Origin: Phycisphaerae bacterium | GTDB lineage: Bacteria; Planctomycetota; Phycisphaerae; Phycisphaerales; SM1A02 | Direction: 5' to 3' | DNA length: 9,809 bases | Assembly: GCA_018663565.1 (NCBI GenBank) | Contig: JABJQE010000115.1 | Coordinates: forward strand, 1 to 9,809 | Shown here: piece by piece, positions 7,084-9,809 of the stretch | How the letters are laid out: each line of letters opens with the position of its first letter | Position numbering within the stretch: the first letter of the stretch is position 1 | Notes under the pieces: model-generated | Database searches by the model: none | What the model was told of the DNA's origin: nothing | Seen by the model: only the letters and a program-made list of their open reading frames with translations | Made by a program: the position numbers and the translations under genes

Positions 7084-7143
7084 CCACAAGGACGGAGCAC
7101 ATTTCGTGATTGTCATCAACTTGGGTGGAGCACTTCATGCCCC

Positions 7144-7455
7144 CTACCGCTTGACCCGAACACCCTTACGCCCCTCGGTGTCATGTTCGGCCCAATCCGG
7201 CGTTCGGCTTGCAAAGAGCCTTGTCCAGCCAGACAAGATCAGGTACACGGCAAGTGAAACAATTCCAGCCGCAAGGGCGAGCATCAAGAGCGGCAAGGCG
7301 AGTAACAAGAGGAAGACAGAGATCGCCACCCGCTTGGCCTTGCTCGGCCGCGACTGCATCACTTGAAACACACGGGCGGCCCCAGGAATGCCCACCCCCG
7401 GAAAGCCCCTGCCTGGACTACTGTCACCAGGCTTGAATCCATCTGGTCCACTCAT
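7144..7455 (-). CDS. small hydrophobic membrane protein, unknown function
   Basis: A 103-residue protein I do not recognise. The N-terminal third is glycine/proline-rich and polar (GRGFPGVGIPG), followed by a basic patch (SRPSKAKR, 35-42). A long hydrophobic stretch at 43-77 follows, which could be one long or two short membrane helices with a turn near A62-G64. The C-terminus is charged (RTPDWAEHDTEGRKG) and ends in basic residues. Basic residues on both sides of the hydrophobic part would suit a two-helix hairpin with both ends in the cytoplasm. The ATG overlaps the stop of the class IV enzyme gene (ATGA, 7452-7455), the main evidence that it is translated. It is the last gene before the spacer upstream of dnaE. 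Confidence 0.7.
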   Translation of the reverse strand: MSGPDGFKPGDSSPGRGFPGVGIPGAARVFQVMQSRPSKAKRVAISVFLLLLALPLLMLALAAGIVSLAVYLILSGWTRLFASRTPDWAEHDTEGRKGVRVKR

Positions 7456-8405
7456 AATGGCATCGCTTCACTGGTCTCTTGCTCAATGAGTTCAAGGAGG
7501 GCCGCTCGGAGATCTGCCGTGGTGTTTCCAACTTCACCATCTGCAATGGTGTGATGCCGAAGTTCAGTCTCGTTTTCAGATTCCGAAGTATCCGCTTTGA
7601 CGGTGAGGCCAAGCCCGGTCACCGGCAATACATGCCAACTTGAGTTCGTCAAGAACACCTCGTCGGCGCCCATAACATCCTCAAGGCTCGGCAAGCCTTC
7701 CTTGACAGCAATCCCAGTCCGCTGGGCAAGTTCAATAATCGCCCGACGTGTAATGCCGGGAAGGACTGGAGGAACAAGTTCACCCTTCAGTTGTTCGCCT
7801 CGAGCTGGTGGTGTAATAAGCGTGCCACCAGAGACGAGGAAGATATTGCTCACAGATCCACTCGCTACCTTGGCCTCTGGCGTAAGCCACAACGCTTCAC
7901 CGGCCCCAACCGAGGCAGCGCCCTGTAGAGCCGCAATGCGATTCCAATAATCCAGCGTCTTGTGTCCAGCAGTGAACTGCCAAGGATTGAGTCGACCTGG
8001 CGCAAGCAAGACTGAAACACCCTTCGTGAAGAAGGACTCTGGGTATTCCGTCGGGGGCTGCACAACAATCAAGATGGTCGGGTCACTCGGACCTTCGCCA
8101 GTGCTACGAAGCGCATTGAGGTTGCCACCAGTCAGCGTGAGCCTGATCCGAGCATCAGTCTGTTTGTTGTGCTCGAGGGCGTGGTGCACCGCCGTAATGA
8201 GTGGCTCGGCGTGAAGCCGATCAGTCAGCATGAGCGTCTCAGCCGAGTCAAGCAACCGATTCATGTGCTGATTTACCCGAAACACACGCCCATTGCGGGC
8301 GACCATTGTTTCGAAGATGCCAATTCCATGCTGAAATCCAGCATCAAAGGCTGACACCTGGGCATCTTCATCCGATACGAATTCACCGTTGATCCAAACG
8401 TCCAT
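7452..8405 (-). CDS. class IV PLP-dependent enzyme (aminotransferase or aminodeoxychorismate lyase)
   Basis: A 317-residue member of PLP fold type IV, the group that holds branched-chain and D-amino-acid aminotransferases and 4-amino-4-deoxychorismate lyase (PabC). Visible features are WINGEF at the start, DAGFQHGIGIFETM (21-34), HMNRLL (47-52), RIRLTLTGG (86-94), the predicted Schiff-base lysine K149 in GHKTLDYWN, SGSVSNIFLV (182-191), LPGITRRAIIELA and EVFLTNSSWHVLPV. The position normally held by the glutamate that contacts the PLP ring nitrogen (EGSxSN) is S182 here. Substrate choice cannot be fixed from motifs, so I give no symbol; PabC-like lyase or a D-/branched-chain aminotransferase are the main options. 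The C-terminal tail after about residue 275 is acidic and longer than in short family members. It lies 21 bp after the small membrane protein gene and is ATGA-coupled to the next. Confidence 0.88.
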   Translation of the reverse strand: MDVWINGEFVSDEDAQVSAFDAGFQHGIGIFETMVARNGRVFRVNQHMNRLLDSAETLMLTDRLHAEPLITAVHHALEHNKQTDARIRLTLTGGNLNALRSTGEGPSDPTILIVVQPPTEYPESFFTKGVSVLLAPGRLNPWQFTAGHKTLDYWNRIAALQGAASVGAGEALWLTPEAKVASGSVSNIFLVSGGTLITPPARGEQLKGELVPPVLPGITRRAIIELAQRTGIAVKEGLPSLEDVMGADEVFLTNSSWHVLPVTGLGLTVKADTSESENETELRHHTIADGEVGNTTADLRAALLELIEQETSEAMPL

Positions 8406-8426
8406 TCCGTCAGCCTACCAATATGC

Positions 8427-8855
8427 TCATGTTCCGGCAGGATCGTGCTGGACCGATGAGATGGTGATCCCCTCATTGTCCCCGATTGAAACCAGCAGTT
8501 GCATCGTTGACCCATCACTGGACGTCAACAAGACCAGTTGGGTGCCCGCTGGCCCCTCGCCCCACGAAAAGGACAGTCCATCAAGATCAACTCCTCGATC
8601 ACACCAATATGAGGTCGCCACCCCAAACGCCCCCTCAACAACAGGCAAGGCCCATTGGATATGTGGTCTTGGTGATGAGCCATCACATTGGTGGGCGATA
8701 GCCGCTCGCACATGACGCTCGATCTCGGTTCGCTGCTGAGTGTCTTGCCCAGGGAACCACCACCCAAGAAGGATGGCGAGCCCAATAATGACCATGGGCA
8801 TCAAGATCCGCTTTCGGCTGCGGCGAGTGGGCTCCAGAGGCTCGATCGTGCTCAT
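8427..8855 (-). CDS. single-pass membrane-anchored protein, unknown function
   Basis: A 142-residue protein that I do not recognise. It has a short cytoplasmic N-terminus with a strong basic patch (RRSRKR, 11-16), one membrane helix (about 17-34, ILMPMVIIGLAILLGWWF), and a soluble domain of about 105 residues predicted outside the membrane by the positive-inside rule. The domain has two cysteines, C57 and C85, which could form a disulfide there, and a strand-rich pattern (GTQLVLLTSSDGSTMQLLVSIG). The start overlaps the stop of the upstream exported protein gene (ATGA, 8852-8855), suggesting a shared envelope role. No ribosome-binding site is evident, so translation is probably coupled. Function is open. 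Confidence 0.72.
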   Translation of the reverse strand: MSTIEPLEPTRRSRKRILMPMVIIGLAILLGWWFPGQDTQQRTEIERHVRAAIAHQCDGSSPRPHIQWALPVVEGAFGVATSYWCDRGVDLDGLSFSWGEGPAGTQLVLLTSSDGSTMQLLVSIGDNEGITISSVQHDPAGT

Positions 8856-9805
8856 GGAGTGACAGGTGTTCCAGGAACTGGGGCAACAGGTGGTGTGGTC
8901 ACGGCTGCCGGCGGAGCCGTGTCAGCAAATAGCACCCAACTTGTCATTGATGAAAATGGTTGGCTCGATGCCATTATGAGTTCGCCTGTGAATGGATACG
9001 GGACATCGGCGCGTGCATTTTCAATGACGACGGTTTCTTGACCAATCTGGTTCCCGTGTTCATCCCGAAAGACAAAGGCGACGCCAATATTGCGTGTGAT
9101 CTTGGCTGCGTTGAGCAAGCTTCCAGAGATTGTCATCTTGGAGTAGTCCATCTCCTCGCGATTCTCAGAACTTGTCATTTGCTGCATTTCACCATTGGGA
9201 CCAGGTTGGTAATAGACCCGTTGGTCAGGAACCGTTCGGCTCGCATACACATAGGCTGACTTACTGAGATACACATCTTGACCAATGGCGGCGAATCCAA
9301 GTTTTTCAAGGCGTTGGTTTGATGACTTCACCTTCTTGCGAGCCGAGGCAGCCTCTTCGCGTTTCTTCCGGGCCTCCTCGCGTTTGCGATCACGATCAAT
9401 CTTCTCAGTCTTACGCTTCAACGCAATCTGGGCATCCGTGAGTTTCTTTGTTTCGTCCATGATCGCTCGGTAGGACGCGAAGTCGTCGCCATATCGAGCG
9501 TGATCTTCGACAAATCGCTGTAGTTCTTCAATCTGCAGCTGTAAGGCTATCGTGGCAGACTCAAGAGCTTGCAATCGATGGCGGGTTTCGATGGCTTCCA
9601 TAGTGCTATTTACCGCAGCATCCCAGAGTTCATTGGATGCGGTTCCATCAGAGAGGCCCTGGGTTCGCAGCGATTGTTCTGCAAGACGCTCAAGCGTTTG
9701 CGGGTGAATAATTGGTGCCGGTTCAACTTCTTCCGGTGTGTCCATTGGTGGCGCCGCGTATCCGATGGTCGTAATGCTCAGTGTGATGGCCCCCGCGATA
9801 AGCAT
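8852..9805 (-). CDS. exported coiled-coil protein with FxLYD-like domain (5' end possibly beyond window)
   Basis: At least 317 residues. The first 17 (MLIAGAITLSITTIGYA) look like the hydrophobic core and cleavage site (GYA|A) of a signal peptide, but the usual basic N-terminus is missing. The frame stays open to the window edge, so the true start is probably upstream of 9805. Next come a proline-rich acidic linker (19-35), a long charged helical/coiled-coil part (about 60-168) including a Lys/Arg/Glu-rich block (ALKRKTEKIDRDRKREE), a short tyrosine-rich segment (YVYASRTVPDQRVYYQPG), and a beta domain at about 223-290. The beta domain has the pattern xxISGSLxN...GVAFVFRDEHGNQIGQE, as in FxLYD-type domains of exported proteins. 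The tail is Pro/Val/Thr-rich (299-317). It is probably periplasmic or envelope-attached. Function unknown; the downstream gene is ATGA-coupled. Confidence 0.75.
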   Translation of the reverse strand: MLIAGAITLSITTIGYAAPPMDTPEEVEPAPIIHPQTLERLAEQSLRTQGLSDGTASNELWDAAVNSTMEAIETRHRLQALESATIALQLQIEELQRFVEDHARYGDDFASYRAIMDETKKLTDAQIALKRKTEKIDRDRKREEARKKREEAASARKKVKSSNQRLEKLGFAAIGQDVYLSKSAYVYASRTVPDQRVYYQPGPNGEMQQMTSSENREEMDYSKMTISGSLLNAAKITRNIGVAFVFRDEHGNQIGQETVVIENARADVPYPFTGELIMASSQPFSSMTSWVLFADTAPPAAVTTPPVAPVPGTPVTP

Positions 9806-9809
9806 GTGC

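Noticed and set aside
7023..7100. Upstream in-frame start for dnaE at 7100
   Set aside because: It adds 26 residues of atypical sequence before the PHP motif; DnaE proteins normally begin close to that motif.
7156..7190. Inverted repeat CCGAACA / TGTTCGG with a 21-nt loop
   Set aside because: It lies inside the coding end of the small hydrophobic protein; a 7-bp match at this spacing is expected by chance several times in 10 kb.
7530..7565. Interrupted hairpin AACTTCACCAT / ATGGTG...GAAGTT
   Set aside because: It lies inside the class IV enzyme coding region with an 8-nt bulge; there is no sign of a separate function.

Overview
The window looks like a core-genome stretch of a Gram-negative-type bacterium of moderate GC, roughly half by eye. 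My best guess is the Planctomycetota, perhaps the Phycisphaerae. This rests on the style of the DnaE, the PPP-like phosphatase, the pseudo-receiver/GAF protein and the very compact ATGA/GTGA-coupled gene layout; it is family recognition from memory and was not tested. I see no IS element, integrase, tRNA, rRNA or CRISPR array.

Plus strand, 1-1750: a translationally coupled run. It holds the C-terminal end of a DPFAGSGTT-type DNA methyltransferase (open at the left edge), a PPP-like metallophosphoesterase starting inside the methyltransferase stop codon (ATGA), and tsaB starting inside the phosphatase stop codon (GTGA). After tsaB comes a 295-bp non-coding stretch. It contains a perfect 27-nt copy of a segment of the phosphatase gene, the strongest unexplained signal here. 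A 372-aa protein follows (2046-3164): a degenerate response-regulator receiver, a coiled coil and a GAF-like domain.

Minus strand, 3165-9809: reading from the right edge the order is an exported coiled-coil protein with a C-terminal FxLYD-like domain, a small single-pass membrane protein (ATGA-coupled to it), a class IV PLP enzyme (21-bp gap), a small hydrophobic protein (ATGA-coupled), a 121-bp spacer, and dnaE, the replicative DNA polymerase III alpha subunit with a metal-binding-type PHP domain. dnaE and the GAF protein converge with their stop codons touching.

The genes do not form one obvious pathway. Housekeeping functions (replication, t6A tRNA modification, PLP-dependent amino-acid or folate metabolism) are mixed with poorly characterised envelope and sensory proteins. 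I did not find a convincing new multi-gene system. The observations worth following are the 27-nt repeat, several active-site departures (phosphatase motif II, the class IV PLP-nitrogen glutamate, a PHP Cys-to-His change, the dead receiver), and the coupling of a DNA methyltransferase to a phosphatase and TsaB.
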